Of a DNA stretch of 64,000 nucleotides, positions 45,103-56,378 are shown one piece after another (position 1 is the stretch's first letter; each line of letters starts with the position of its first letter). The position numbers and the translations under genes are program-made. The notes under the pieces were generated by a model. That model was not told where the DNA came from. It ran no database searches and was given only the letters and a program-made list of their open reading frames with translations. Origin of the DNA: Aphelocoma coerulescens (taxonomy: Eukaryota > Chordata > Aves > Passeriformes > Corvidae); assembly GCF_041296385.1 (NCBI RefSeq), contig NW_027184085.1, positions 1,432,501-1,496,500 on the forward strand. The letters are read 5' to 3'.

Positions 45103-48100
45103 ATAAAAATGCAGGAGCAGTGGTTCCCTCCAGGACCCCTTTTCTCTGCCCTCCCATTCTGCAGCATCTGGGAGTGTCTGGGCGTTTGTCTGCTTCAGTC
45201 ATTTTAATTGAAGATATTTATTCCAGCTTTGTGTCTTGATCACTGTTGCCCTTCTCCAGGTGTCTAATGCCTCCTTGCTAACAGACCTCATTGCTGGAAT
45301 TTTTTAATTACCACTGGTAAAGCGTTGCTCATTTAAATCCTTGGTGATCAATTTGTTTTCCTTCAGTTGCTCGGCAGTGAAAAGGATGCAGACGTGACCC
45401 CGGGGGCCTTTCCAGCATAACCCTCTTGCTGGAAAATGCTGAAAAAATGTCCTGTAACTTTAAGTCAAACCCCTTTGAATTAAGTATGCCTGAGTGATGT
45501 TCCAAGAGGGGTTTTAATGCACGAGTTCTGGAGATGTGAGGGGTGGCTGCAGGTTAATTAATCCAATTACTTCTTTTGAATAAGGTTAACAGTCCAGTCT
45601 GGCAGAGATGTTGCACTGCAGTGAAAGGTGGATTTTGGTGCTGTTTGGGCACAGTGGTGCCCAGTGGGGAGGATGGCAGAGCTCTGGAGTGGTAGGGGAT
45701 GTGCTGTGATACCCTGGATTTTGGGAGATGCTGGTGGCACCCTGAATGCTACCGGTGTCACCACAGTTACAGCCAAGGAGCAGCCACTGCTTTAAACATT
45801 TCCAGCTGAAAGCCCTGGTGTCCCCTGGCTGCATCCCTGCACCACTGAGCCAGGCTCCTCCCAGGACCATTTTAATCTAAAATCATGTAACAGGGGGTGG
45901 CTGCTGCCCTGGGAAATGAATGTGCTTGTGAATTTCCCTAAAGCATCACAAGGCTGTGTTATAGATAGAGGACTCTGAAAACCCAGGGCGAAAGGCAATT
46001 TTTGACTATTTAATTAAACCCAAAGGCTGTTTTTTAACTATTCATTAACAATCAGTTGTAAATGGTGTATGTATACTGAGCATTTTGGATTTGGATTCAG
46101 CTTATGTTCACCAAGGTGCTCACATGGAGTTCGGATGGAAAAGGGGACAATGAAGGCAAGGTTACACCACAGCACTGCTGAAGGTTTTGATTAATTGAGA
46201 ATTATATGAGAGAAGGGTAATTAATGCCAATCAACAGGGATTTGAAGAAAGTAGCCTGGAAGGATTTCACTCTTGCAATATGACAGGCTGTTTGGTGGAA
46301 GTCATGCTATGGGGACACTTGGCCCCTGCATGGAGTTTTTAGTTAAGAAAAAGCAAAACCTGAGTCTGTAAAACCCCAACAACCCTTACTATAATAAAAA
46401 AATTGGCTGCACAGCTGAGCTGGGTATGAAAGGCTCATCCTGATTCCCCTCAGACACTGGGTCAAGGAATTTTTCGTGATCCTGTGCAATGTGAAAATTT
46501 TTTAATCACTGACTTGCAAGGAGAGGTGAGGAGTCTTGGAGGAGCTGATTTGGCTGGGTGGTGCTGGGGATCTCCTCTTCCAGGGAGATCCACAAGTCAA
46601 GTCAAGTTGCCTGTGTTAGCTTTATCACCAGACTTTTTGTACTTCCCAAGGACTCTGCAGAGATTTCAGGGGCTTGCAGAGCATCCCTCTTTCTGGCAGG
46701 GGATGGCTGGCGATGGTGAGCATCTTGTAGAACACTTGGGGAGCATCTGCAGGGCTGAGCCAGGCCTGACAGAAGCGAAGCTCGGTGCTTTCTGTGGGGC
46801 AGTGATCCCCTGCTCCATGGACCCCAGGAGCTGGCAAGGGGACTCCCAGCAGCACACTTGGTGCTGGCATCTCTTGGTGCTGCTCTAATCCTGGTGAGCA
46901 CTGAGTTTTGAAGGGCTTTGGTTAATTCTGCCATGGAGAACATGCTTTAACTCCAGGCTCAGCCCTGCAGAGGGAAGAGCCCTGCCTTGCATGCCGTGTT
47001 GCATCAGGCTGCTGCTGCATCCTGGCCCAGCCCTGCTGCCAGCTCCCAGCCTTGGCAGCGCTGCTTCAGAGTCACCCAGGGCCAAGGGCTGCTGTGCTCA
47101 GCCTGATCCCAGGCTGGGGAGGGCTGCGGAGAGACCCTGAGTGCTGCCAGGTCCCATTAACCCGGCTCCGCTCTCCCCTGGGACATCTCAGGCTGCTCTG
47201 AGGTGTTTGTTAGGGCACTGCAGGTGACAACTCACATCCCCTGTGGGTGGAGGCTTGCTGACCCTGCCTTTGGTTTCCTTGCTTTTTAAAGGGTAGAGAA
47301 GCAAAGTGAAAATAAAAGTTGTTCCACTGCCGAGAGCAAATCCTGGTCTCACAGCCCACGAGGGAATCGCTCCCCAGCTGGGGAGGGACTGCTTTTTTTA
47401 CCCCAGATTAAATTGTTTATTTGCACTGTCCCGAAGCACCTGGGGCTTTACGTACTTTTGCAGCATCCGATGACTTACTGGAAGAGGAATTTTGCAGTGA
47501 GAGCAGGGCTGTGTGTGCACTCAAGACCTTGACGCTGAACTTGTCACTCTTAATTAAACCGGCAGTAACGAGCGACGCTGAGATGCCACAGAAGAAGTGG
47601 CAGGGGAGATGTTGGGAATACACGAGTTGGCTGTTAGTTACATGTAAGACTATTGATTACTCTTGGAAATCGTCCTGAAAATCACACTTAATTAAAGTAA
47701 AGCCTTCAAGGGTACCCCCAATATTTCTAACCCGGTATCAGGGCTCGCCTGCAGCCCCCCTGTGCTCGGTGCCAGTTTTCTGTCTGCCTTTGGTGACATG
47801 AGGTTGGTGCAGTGATGAACTGAAGCCTTTTAAATGCCCCTTTGTTAGAAATACTTCTAATGAGCCAGTGCATAAATGCTGCAGATGCTGCTTGTCCAAG
47901 CACTGCTCAGCTGCTGTGACACTTTATGCAAATCATAATCGGAGTTAATTTGGGCAGGGGAATAAAATCCCGCAAGGAGAGGTAGAGCAGATTTAGTGCT
48001 GGTGGGAGTCTTGGAGCCATCCATCAGTGTGACAGCTCTTCAGGGGCAGAGGAGAATATCCCCATGCCTCAAAGGCATCACTGAAGCACATGGTTTGCTC

Positions 48101-51034
48101 AAATTCAGGGGCCCCTGCAGTGTTTGGGGATGGAGAGATGCTCCCCAAAATTTAGGAGCCCTGCCTTAAAGGTGTTTGGTGTGTGCAGCTGTGTGTTTGT
48201 CCAGTGTCCGTCTCCACTAGCACGAGGATGATAGGGAATATGAGGAATGGTGTAGATAATGCCCATCCTCCTTGGCTCTGCTGTTCGGTTTTGCACGTTT
48301 TTATCAGCCTTGGGAAACACTCAATTTGCTCGTTCTCATGCTGAGGAATTAGAGACACTCCTGCAGCGTGCCACTGTCTTTTCCTTTACATTTAACACCC
48401 TCATCAGGTTAACACTTGCATTCTGTAGCTCAAAATGATGTTTTTGTGCTTTTTAAGAAGTAAAACACTATTTTTTTTCCCTATCCCTAGAGTATGATGC
48501 TGCTGTAGAGTGTTGTCCCTGACTTGGAGCTAACATGTTGATTTTCCAGTCATAAGCTCTCCTTTCAGTGTTTGTGGGGTTTTAGGGTCAGGAGAAAGTT
48601 GGTCTTTTGCTATTAGAGGTCCCTGTTGTGAGTGGATGCCCTCTGGGCTCGTGCGGGAGGTGCTGGGTTTGTGGTTTTTCCCCCCAGCATTGGGTACCAG
48701 CACTGGGCAGGGGAGAGATGTGCAACTCTGGGACATCCCTGCCAGCCCTGCACCAAGCAGGGACACCCTCTGCCTGTCCCTTGTGAGGGTTTGCCAGCTG
48801 GTGGTACCCAGCAGCAGGCAGAGAAGCCAGACCAGGGTGAGACACAGGGGTCGGCAGGTCCCGGAGTCATGGCACAGCATGGGGAGCCCTGACCTAAATA
48901 TGGGCTTTGCTTGTCTGTCAGGCAGGGGAGAAATTGCTCCTGGGATGAAAATCTCATTCAGAGGATGGGAAAGGGGGGATTATGGTTTGCCATCTGCCTT
49001 GCTGTTCAGGATTGTAAATAATAATAAAAAAGGTAATGATCCACGCATCCCTTAATGGAGATATTTTGCCCTGCTGCCAGAGCCCCTCTTCTGTGCCTTG
49101 CTGCATCATGGGCGAAGCCAATTTTTCTCCTGAGTCACTGCCAAGTGGGGCAGCAGGGAACTTTTAGGCTGCAGGGCACCCAGGAGAGCCGTGGTGCTGG
49201 TCCCTTTCTGTGTCCCCCTTCTGCCAGCACACATCCAGTGGCTCTGCCCAGCACCCTCGGCGCGGTTGGTTTGCAAAGCACATTTACCACAGCAAAGTGA
49301 CTCCTTCAATAACCACCTGTAACTCGTGGGAAATGAGGGACCCTGCTGCTTTGGGCACAATGGCAATGCGTGGGCCAAACCACCTGTGCTGGTGCCCCCA
49401 GCGCAGTACAGGACTGTATTAAAGAAAATCAATGAAGAGAAGTTTGTTTGATTTAGCACAGAGGTTGAGAGAGAGGCTGTGGGCATCCATACAGGGGTCG
49501 CAAGTAAAGTCCTCTGTTTTTTTTTTAATTTCTGCAAGAGCCTCTTTAAATTGTCTCTGTGGAGTGATCTGTGATGCCAGTTTAAAAAGGAAAATAGGGA
49601 AGAGAAAAATGACACCCAGAGTGTGTGATATGACCACTTTTAATTCCAAGTACAGCTTGTACTTTCCTCTTGCTTGAGAAGAGCACAGTTTGGGAAAACT
49701 TCAGTGTTAGTAATAGCTTGTGGGTGAGAGCTGGAGGGTAGTTATTGGTCTGTTTCAGTGTAAGCTGCTTAACCATTCACATGCTGTATGTGTAAATATA
49801 AGTGTTCTCGGGCTGACCCTCATGTTGGTTTTTCTTTTGTGTGTATTTTTTGTCCTCTTGAAAAGCATCCAGCAATACTGGACCACTGAACAGTATAGAA
49901 TGAGGTTAACAATAAGCCCACTGCAAAGGAAGAAAAGTGGAAGTGTGCTTGCTTTACAGAGAAAAATACACAGAGATTTGTCCCAATTTCCACCTTGTTC
50001 TAGTTAACATTTGTGTGTTCACCCGTGATTTTTTAAAAAAATCACTATTTCTATTTTCAACTAAGAGCCCTTTCATAAGATTTTCTTAACCTGTCTGGAA
50101 GAACATTTATCCTGAGATACTGTATCCTGACCTCTGTTACTGAATTCCTGATGGTGAGGTGGTTGTTGCTATTCTATTGCCAGCATTGTGAGGTTTCTGC
50201 TGTGCCCTCCCTCTATCTGCAGTTTGTTGGAAGGATGCCCCTGGAAAAAAGCCCTTGACCCAGGAGCAATGAAAACTTCCCGGGGTCAGCTGTGAGTATT
50301 GGCATTCCTTAAATAACTCAGGGGATTAAAAACCAGTAATAATAAAGATGGATTTGCTGATGTCCAGCTTGCCATGAAGACTTGCAGCCGTTAAAGGGCC
50401 CAGACGAAACTGAGATCGCTCGGTTTTAGTATTTCTTACTTAATGGAAGATTATACAATTTTCTTAATGTAATGAAAATGATGCTCTGTCCATGGAGTTG
50501 TAAGTCTTTGCCTGCAGACCTGCATCTCTTCTCGCTGTGATGGAGCACATTGCCCAGAGCTTGCTGGGAGTGCCTTTGGCCAGTGCTGGGGGCTTTGAAA
50601 CAGTAAAACAAGACCAGCCTCTTCTAATTTAATGTTGGTTTTAATCTGCATCCACAGCGGCAGCCTGCTAAAATCTAAATCAAATTAGGAGGTGGGGATT
50701 GAATTTATTGAGCTTCTGCTTAAGCTGAATGGAATAATGCAAGAAGCTGTGAGAGCACGGAATGTCTTGTTTTACTGGTGATCTGGTTAAAAAAAATCAC
50801 AAAGTAAACCATGTTTTTTAAGTTTATTTTTATTTAGAGGCTGAGCATGCGGAGCTATTTCTAGTTAATTTTAGCGTATTGTTTAAAGGCATCCGCGAGG
50901 ACTGAAGGAATGTTTTTCTTTAAAAAAAAAAAAAGAGAAAATGTATGGAAACACAGGAGTGTCTGGAGGTTGAGTGGTTTGCCCAGGGTTGTGTCTCTGG
51001 AGCCCAAGGTCAAGTTAATCCTTCATTCCCAGTG

Positions 51035-51040
51035 CTTTGA
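51035..51040 (+). repeat. Left target-site duplication of the LTR element
   Basis: CTTTGA immediately precedes the left LTR and recurs at 53678-53683 immediately after the right LTR. A 6-bp duplication is usual for class II (alpha/beta-like) endogenous retroviruses. Confidence 0.75.
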
Positions 51041-51312
51041 TGTTGGTGATTGAATCTCGGACCCAGAATGGCAGGGAATCGGAATAATTTATTCAAAGGA
51101 GTGAGTTTTCTAAGGCACAGTATTTCCTTATGACCTACCTCATGTTGCCACATCAGCAACACCCTTCGTAGGGTCTGCCCTGTAACACCTCCTCCCCCCA
51201 GGGTCTGGTGGAGACAAACATCTTTGTGCTGCCATGTGCTCCTTTGTGCTGCCATGTGCCTCTGCAGGTAGGTTTTACAGCTCATAACCCAATTCTCTTA
51301 TAATTCCCCATA
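51041..51312 (-). mobile_element. Left LTR (3' LTR of a minus-strand ERV)
   Basis: It shares extended identity with 53399-53677, including CTAAGGCACAGTATTTCCTTAT, 'CACCTCCTCCCCCCAGGGTC' and CTGCAGGTAGGTTTTACAGC. Its plus-strand ends are TGTTGG and CCCCATA. A polypurine tract, AGAAAAGGGGGAAT on the minus strand, abuts it on the internal side. That marks it as the 3' LTR of a minus-strand element. Confidence 0.85.
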
Positions 51313-53398
51313 ATTCCCCCTTTTCTGTTTTATACAAATAAGAATTATGACAGTGATTCAGCAGATAGAACTTTGAGAAACAATGTAAAGGTGTCTAAAA
51401 CTCTTACCATCACTCAGAGTCTGCAACTGCTGGAAGGTCCAAGTTTACTTTGAAAGAGGGTCCAGCTTTTTAACGATTAAATTAGCAAGTCAAAATGACT
51501 TGATTACACTTTTAGGGCAGAAACACCTGGGTTTGATGGTATAATTCTCTAGTCAGCCAGGGCTAGGGCTTGGCCAGAGCCTCAAGCCGTGACTGAGAGG
51601 GTTTCCCTAAAATACTTACAAAATTGTTTGAAAACTTTATTAGTATCTTATGATCATTTTGAATGCAATTGAAAAATTAAGAACATACAAACTTCTTTAC
51701 AGTCTTTTGCAGGGGGCACATCCCATCCCTGCACCCCCCTTTTCTGTTCTAACAATATGTAACACGAACATTTTTTAACGTACTAAATGCAGGAAAATGT
51801 AGAACATAACATGCAGTTTACTATGAACAGTAAAATAATGCATCTAATACAACAACAAATGTGCACTAAGTAAAAATAAGCAAGGTAATATCATTAACTG
51901 CTTAAATATTTCATTGTTTCACAGAATATATATATATAATTCTACATATATAATATATATTATATATATATACAATCTAGTTCTTGGAAAATTACAATTA
52001 TAATAACATTAACTTTCTAAGAGGTTTTAGAAGGTTTCAAAAGGTAACAAGCTTAATTCCTGCTCAAAAACATAGCTTACAAATTATAATTATTATCTAT
52101 CACAAAAAGCAGTCAGAACAATGCAGGGTATTACAAGGTCGTGTGGTAAAAAAAAAGCAGTCTTTGAGACAGGGTCAACATTTTGAATAACAAAAACAGA
52201 AGAGTTCTATGGACCAGCTGCAGGAACGGCATGCCTACCTTGCAGCCATTCCTGCACAAGCTGGTGCCAATGCTGTGTGCTGCAGCCTCCCCCTATCCCT
52301 GAGGAAGGGCCCATCGATCTACTTAGTCCTTTTTTCTAGCACAGTATCAGCTCCCGAGAGTCCACAGGGAATGGGGGCCTTGGCTGTAACAGCGCGGTCC
52401 TGCTGGCTCGCCGGGCCCCACTGGCTGTGCAGGTGCACGGGTCCGGCGGCTGGCAGAGGTCCACCAGCCCGTATCTTCAGCTCTCACATGCAGAGAGCCA
52501 CCTGTGGCCCCACCAGCCTCCAGCGCCGCTGATCCTGCCCGTCTGTGGCGTGGGGGCAGCCACTGGGCGCGGCCGTGGCACGGCTTTGCCGTGTGCTCAC
52601 CGGCATGCACTCACTGGCATGGTGCAGCTCTGCCACGTGCTCGCCGGCGCGGCTGCTCGCCAGCGCCATGCCCTCACAGCGCTGCACGCTCTCCCCTTCC
52701 CTCATCTGCCACTGCCGCTGCACTCTCGCAGAAGGCAAGCCCAGAGGGAACACGCTCCCTCCTGGCTTCGGCCACTCACCGCAACCCGGCTCCAGCTGAT
52801 GCCACATGGGTGGGGCGCTACGAGCTTTACGGTACCATCCGGCTTCCCTCCAGGGTCAAATGGGTCAGGGGACGAGGGGCCATCTTCTGGTTCTTCTCAC
52901 ACAGCCCCGACAGACTTACAGTTTGCTGGCGGAGCAGAAGGGCTTGGCACAGCTGCTGTGGTTCTTTGTCCAGTCTCTGGGTGCCGCATGCGCTGTGAGT
53001 GCCTTACACACTCTCCTCCACGGACACAAAAGCTCCATCAGTGCGGCGTTGCTGCATGTAACTTGGTTCCACAATGCATCTGAAGCGTCCTATGTCTGAG
53101 GATTAAAAATATTGGTCCTATCTAAAGTTGAACCCCAGTCTTTTGCCCAGAACAAGAGTCTGTTCAAATCTGTAGACTCAACTTTCCTGCCATCTTTCTT
53201 TAAAATCCGTTTAACGTCTCTGGGATGTTCTGTTCTTGGGATACTCCATCCCCTACGTCTCCCATGGCTCGCCTACAACTTGTAGGGATTATTGCTGGCC
53301 AGTGTTCCTGCTTCTTGCAGCAGCACTTCAAGTCCCACGGGGCTCACCAATGGGCGCACAGTTAGGCGTATAATAAATTCCTCACACGGGGCACCATT
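51313..53398 (-). mobile_element. Internal region of short, non-coding ERV remnant
   Basis: About 2.1 kb lies between the LTRs, far too short for gag-pol-env. Reading from the right on the minus strand, a primer-binding-site-like TGGTGCCCCGTGTGAG follows the 5' LTR after a 2-nt spacer. Next comes a leader and a reading frame broken by stop codons that may derive from gag. A GC-rich middle (52330-52830) and an AT-rich half (51320-52200) follow. I see no reverse transcriptase, integrase or envelope motif. The first seven bases of the binding site fit tRNA-His or tRNA-Phe, but the rest does not decide. The element is defective. Confidence 0.7.
51925..51974 (+). repeat. (AT)n-rich microsatellite
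   Basis: Interrupted TA dinucleotides (AATATATATATATAATTC, then TATATAATATATATTATATA) lie inside the AT-rich half of the ERV internal region. Confidence 0.9.
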
Positions 53399-53677
53399 TG
53401 TTGGCGAATCATGGACCCAGATCAGCAGGGAATCGGAATTGTTTATTTGAAGGATTGAGTGTGTTTTATACGCTTTTCTAAGGCACAGTATTTCCTTATA
53501 TGGCGTGACCTACCTCAGCAGAACCCTTCGTAGGGTTTTGATGTGTGACACCTCCTCCCCCCAGGGTCTGGTGGGGACAAGCCTCTCTGTGCTGCCATGT
53601 GCTCCTTTGTGCTGCCATGTGCCTCTGCAGGTAGGTTTTACAGCGCGCAACCCAATTCCCTCTTATAATTCCCCATA
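53399..53677 (-). mobile_element. Right LTR (5' LTR of a minus-strand ERV)
   Basis: It is homologous to 51041-51312, with one ~13-nt indel (extra GTGTTTTATACGC-like bases here), several smaller indels and scattered substitutions, so the insertion is not very recent. On the minus strand it contains AATAAA (AAATAAACAATTC), a polyadenylation signal. The primer-binding-site-like motif adjoins it on the left. Confidence 0.85.
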
Positions 53678-53683
53678 CTTTGA
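53678..53683 (+). repeat. Right target-site duplication of the LTR element
   Basis: CTTTGA is identical to 51035-51040 and adjoins the right LTR end. Confidence 0.75.
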
Positions 53684-56267
53684 GATGGACCTGTATGCCC
53701 TCTCCCTTATAACAAGCTCCTCCAGAAGATCAAGAGGCTTTTAAAGCTCTCAGGAAGCCCAGACAAGGCTTGTGTAGGGGTATAATGGTGCTGGAGGTGT
53801 GATTATGGGAAGCAGCAGCTCACAGGGATGCTCTCCCCATGCCTGGATGGGCACTGCCAGTACCCTGGTTTTGGTGACATGGTCACTCTCACCCATGTGG
53901 GTTCATTTGTCCAACAGAGGGGGTGTGAGGCTGCTTTGGGGGGAGCAGGTTGCAGAGGTCAGAGGCAGGGAATGCTGGGAAGGTGAGGGTGGTGAGCCCA
54001 GCGTGACTCCACCAAGGGCTGCCCCCAAGCCTTGTCAGGTTCTAATTAAAGCTGGCCTTGTAAAGATGTACCAGTGACAAAGTGCTTTTATTCCAGCGCT
54101 GTGTGGTTGACATATCTGGGATTTATGGGTGAGAGGGATGGGGGTTTGTGTAGCAGCCTGCCCTGCCTGGAGGGCTGAGCACTTGCAGGAGCACAGCGGG
54201 GAGGGAAGGACGGTGGAGAAGCATGACAGAATGAATGGTGTTCCCCCTTCTTGGATGTGTGTGTGTGTGCACGCACGAGAGGACAGCATTAGGGATGCTT
54301 GGGGAAGTGCATTCACAGCAGCCTGTGCTGACAGCCCCTGGCTCTGCAGCTTGATGGGAGGCACTCAGTGTGGGGAGTGCTTGATCACATTTGGGACCTG
54401 CCAGCCAGGGTTGTCCCCAGGGCTCCTGGGGCCTTGCAGACACTTCTGTCCTGGTGCGTTCTGTGCTGTGTGGCCCTTTGCACGTGTGTGTGTGTGCACA
54501 CAAAGTCTGGGAAAATCAGTTTTATTTTTATTATTGAAACTATGTAGTGTTGTGGGCAGGGTGGCTGGTGGGATAAAGAGTCTCCCTCCACCAGGCTGTG
54601 GGCAGTGGGTGCTGAGAGCTGTCACCCTCAGAGCCTCCTGTCACACCTGGGTGACTCCTGGCCATGGTTGGTGATGAATTGCTGAGGATGGCCCATGTGC
54701 CCTCTTGCGTCTGCTGGAGCTGTACCCAAATTTCACCTGCAAAGGGTTCCCAAGCACCCCAGTTCAGGTTGCTCTGGGGTCAGTGTGTCCCTGTCTGCAG
54801 GTGCCTGTCCAGGCAGGACCAGGGCTCAGCCCAGCCCCATGTGCAGGTGGAAAATTTGCTAGCTTGCCAAGGCCAGCAACACCTTGTGTTTGAAGCTGCC
54901 CTGAGCCTGGTACATCCTGATCCTTGGCTATTTTGGGCATTTCTAGAGCGTGTCTGAATCTTGTTTTTTTTGCCAGCAGAGAGCTGGCACTGGATGAATC
55001 CACAGTGGTGGGGCTGGTCGGGGTCCCACCCAGCCCCTTCCGCACTGCAGCCTTCCTCTCTTCGTGGCAGGGAGAGCACTGAAGGCTCATGGGGTGCTAG
55101 AGCTGGTGTGCTGAGAAAATTCAAGTTTTCACATCTTTTCCTCCACTCCCTGGTAAAATTGTTGTTCTGGGAATACAATTATGTGGCTCCATTAGCATCT
55201 AAAGGTTCCTGCTGTTGCAGCTATTGAGCAGTTCTAAAAATAATTACGTGTGGTAACGTATAAAAATCTATTGCTTTTCAGCTGCAAAGTGGCCTGTCAG
55301 GTGGTGGCTGCTGCTGCTTTAACTCGTTGGGTGCTACAAAATGTTACTTGGACATTGTGTGCTGAGGTTTGGTTTCAAATGAAGGCCAAAACTGCCTTTG
55401 GGGCTCTGGTGCTGCTGCCGCTTGGATTTGCTGGGATTTCCCCCAGCCTCTTGTGTTTGGAATACAAGTAAGGTTATAAAGCCCTTGTTTCAATCAACAG
55501 GAAGAACAGAGGAGAGAGATGCCCCAAAATGCCACTAAATCAGTGGTTATTGAAGGGTTCCTGTTGGCTGTGTAGGCTGGATGAGTCCAGCACCAGCCTG
55601 GCTTTGTGGGTCCAACAGCCAAAACCCTCATGGGCACTTGGGCTGGGCTGCCCAGGAGTGCCTTGGGGATTCCCCCTCGGCGGGTCTAACTTTGTAGATG
55701 CAAAAAAGGTTAAATTTAACCTAATTCACCTAGTTCATGTAAATCTGAGCGTGTTCCTGGAGCCTGTTTCTGTGTTCACATCCAGCTGAAGGAGTTGGCT
55801 TTGGTGTCGTCGTTTGTCTGCCTTGGTCCGTGAGTTTGGGTCAGGGTCTGCTCTGTGGGGAACAAACTGCCTTGTTTTGAGCAAAATAAACGTGCTTTGG
55901 AGTAGGATCTGTGGGGGTTGAATTGTGTTTTTTCATAAAAGCCTTCTGGAAAGCTGTTTTTTTCCCAGGGAAATTAAATTCCATGTTTACCTTGAGGCTT
56001 TACCCTGCTTTGTTAGATTGGTAAGAAGCCAGTGTACACCTAGTCCAGGAGAAAATTAGACTGAAAAATTAGACTGCTGGTCTGTAATTTACCCCAAGAA
56101 ATAAAACTGGATTTATTTTTTCTTTTACTAAAACAAATGGTTTAGCTGCATTGACTTTACAATGAGTGTGAGACTGTATTAATGGAGAATTAATTTATTT
56201 CTCATTTAATTTCCTGAGGTTTCGTCACGTTTAAACTTTCTCTTTGTTTTCTTTTTCACCTCTCCAG
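53684..56267. other. MYO5B: MYO5B intron 1, distal part
   Basis: No gene or named repeat is seen. Two short TG runs ending in GCAC (54256-54273 and 54483-54500) are the only simple repeats. The last 300 bp are AT-rich and lead to the exon 2 acceptor. Confidence 0.7.
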
Positions 56268-56378
56268 TACACTAGGGTTTGGATTCCTGACCCTGATGAC
56301 GTTTGGAGATCGGCAGAAATTATCAAGGATTACAAAGAGGGAGATAAAAGCCTGCAGCTGAAACTTGAAGATGAAACT
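56268..56378 (+). CDS. MYO5B: MYO5B exon 2 (SH3-like subdomain)
   Basis: A 37-codon exon between CACCTCTCCAG and ACT|GTAAGC, phase 0 at both ends. It encodes [20 protein letters not shown] then [17 protein letters not shown]. The VWIPDPxxVWxSAE motif is the hallmark of class V myosins and forms the N-terminal SH3-like barrel. KSLQL-LEDET matches MYO5B rather than MYO5A (KVLLLHLEEG). Confidence 0.97.

Larger units (their letters stand above)
25585..56267 (+). other. MYO5B: MYO5B intron 1, ~30.7 kb
   Basis: The intron has a GTGAGC donor and a CACCTCTCCAG acceptor. CR1 fragments occur at 32751-32925, 40022-40322, 41684-42195, 42650-42884 and 44880-45102. A probable solo LTR lies at 41038-41318 and a two-LTR element at 51041-53677. 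Tandem and low-complexity tracts are at 29078-29160, 36691-36710, 42440-42452 and 44130-44240. The stretches 26000-32750, 33000-40000 and 45103-51034 show no gene or named repeat. All open frames there are short and lack splice support. Confidence 0.85.

Noticed and set aside
52427..53083. A 218-codon plus-strand open frame inside the ERV
   Set aside because: It is antisense to the element and lies in its GC-rich interior. It has no start support and no recognised domain.
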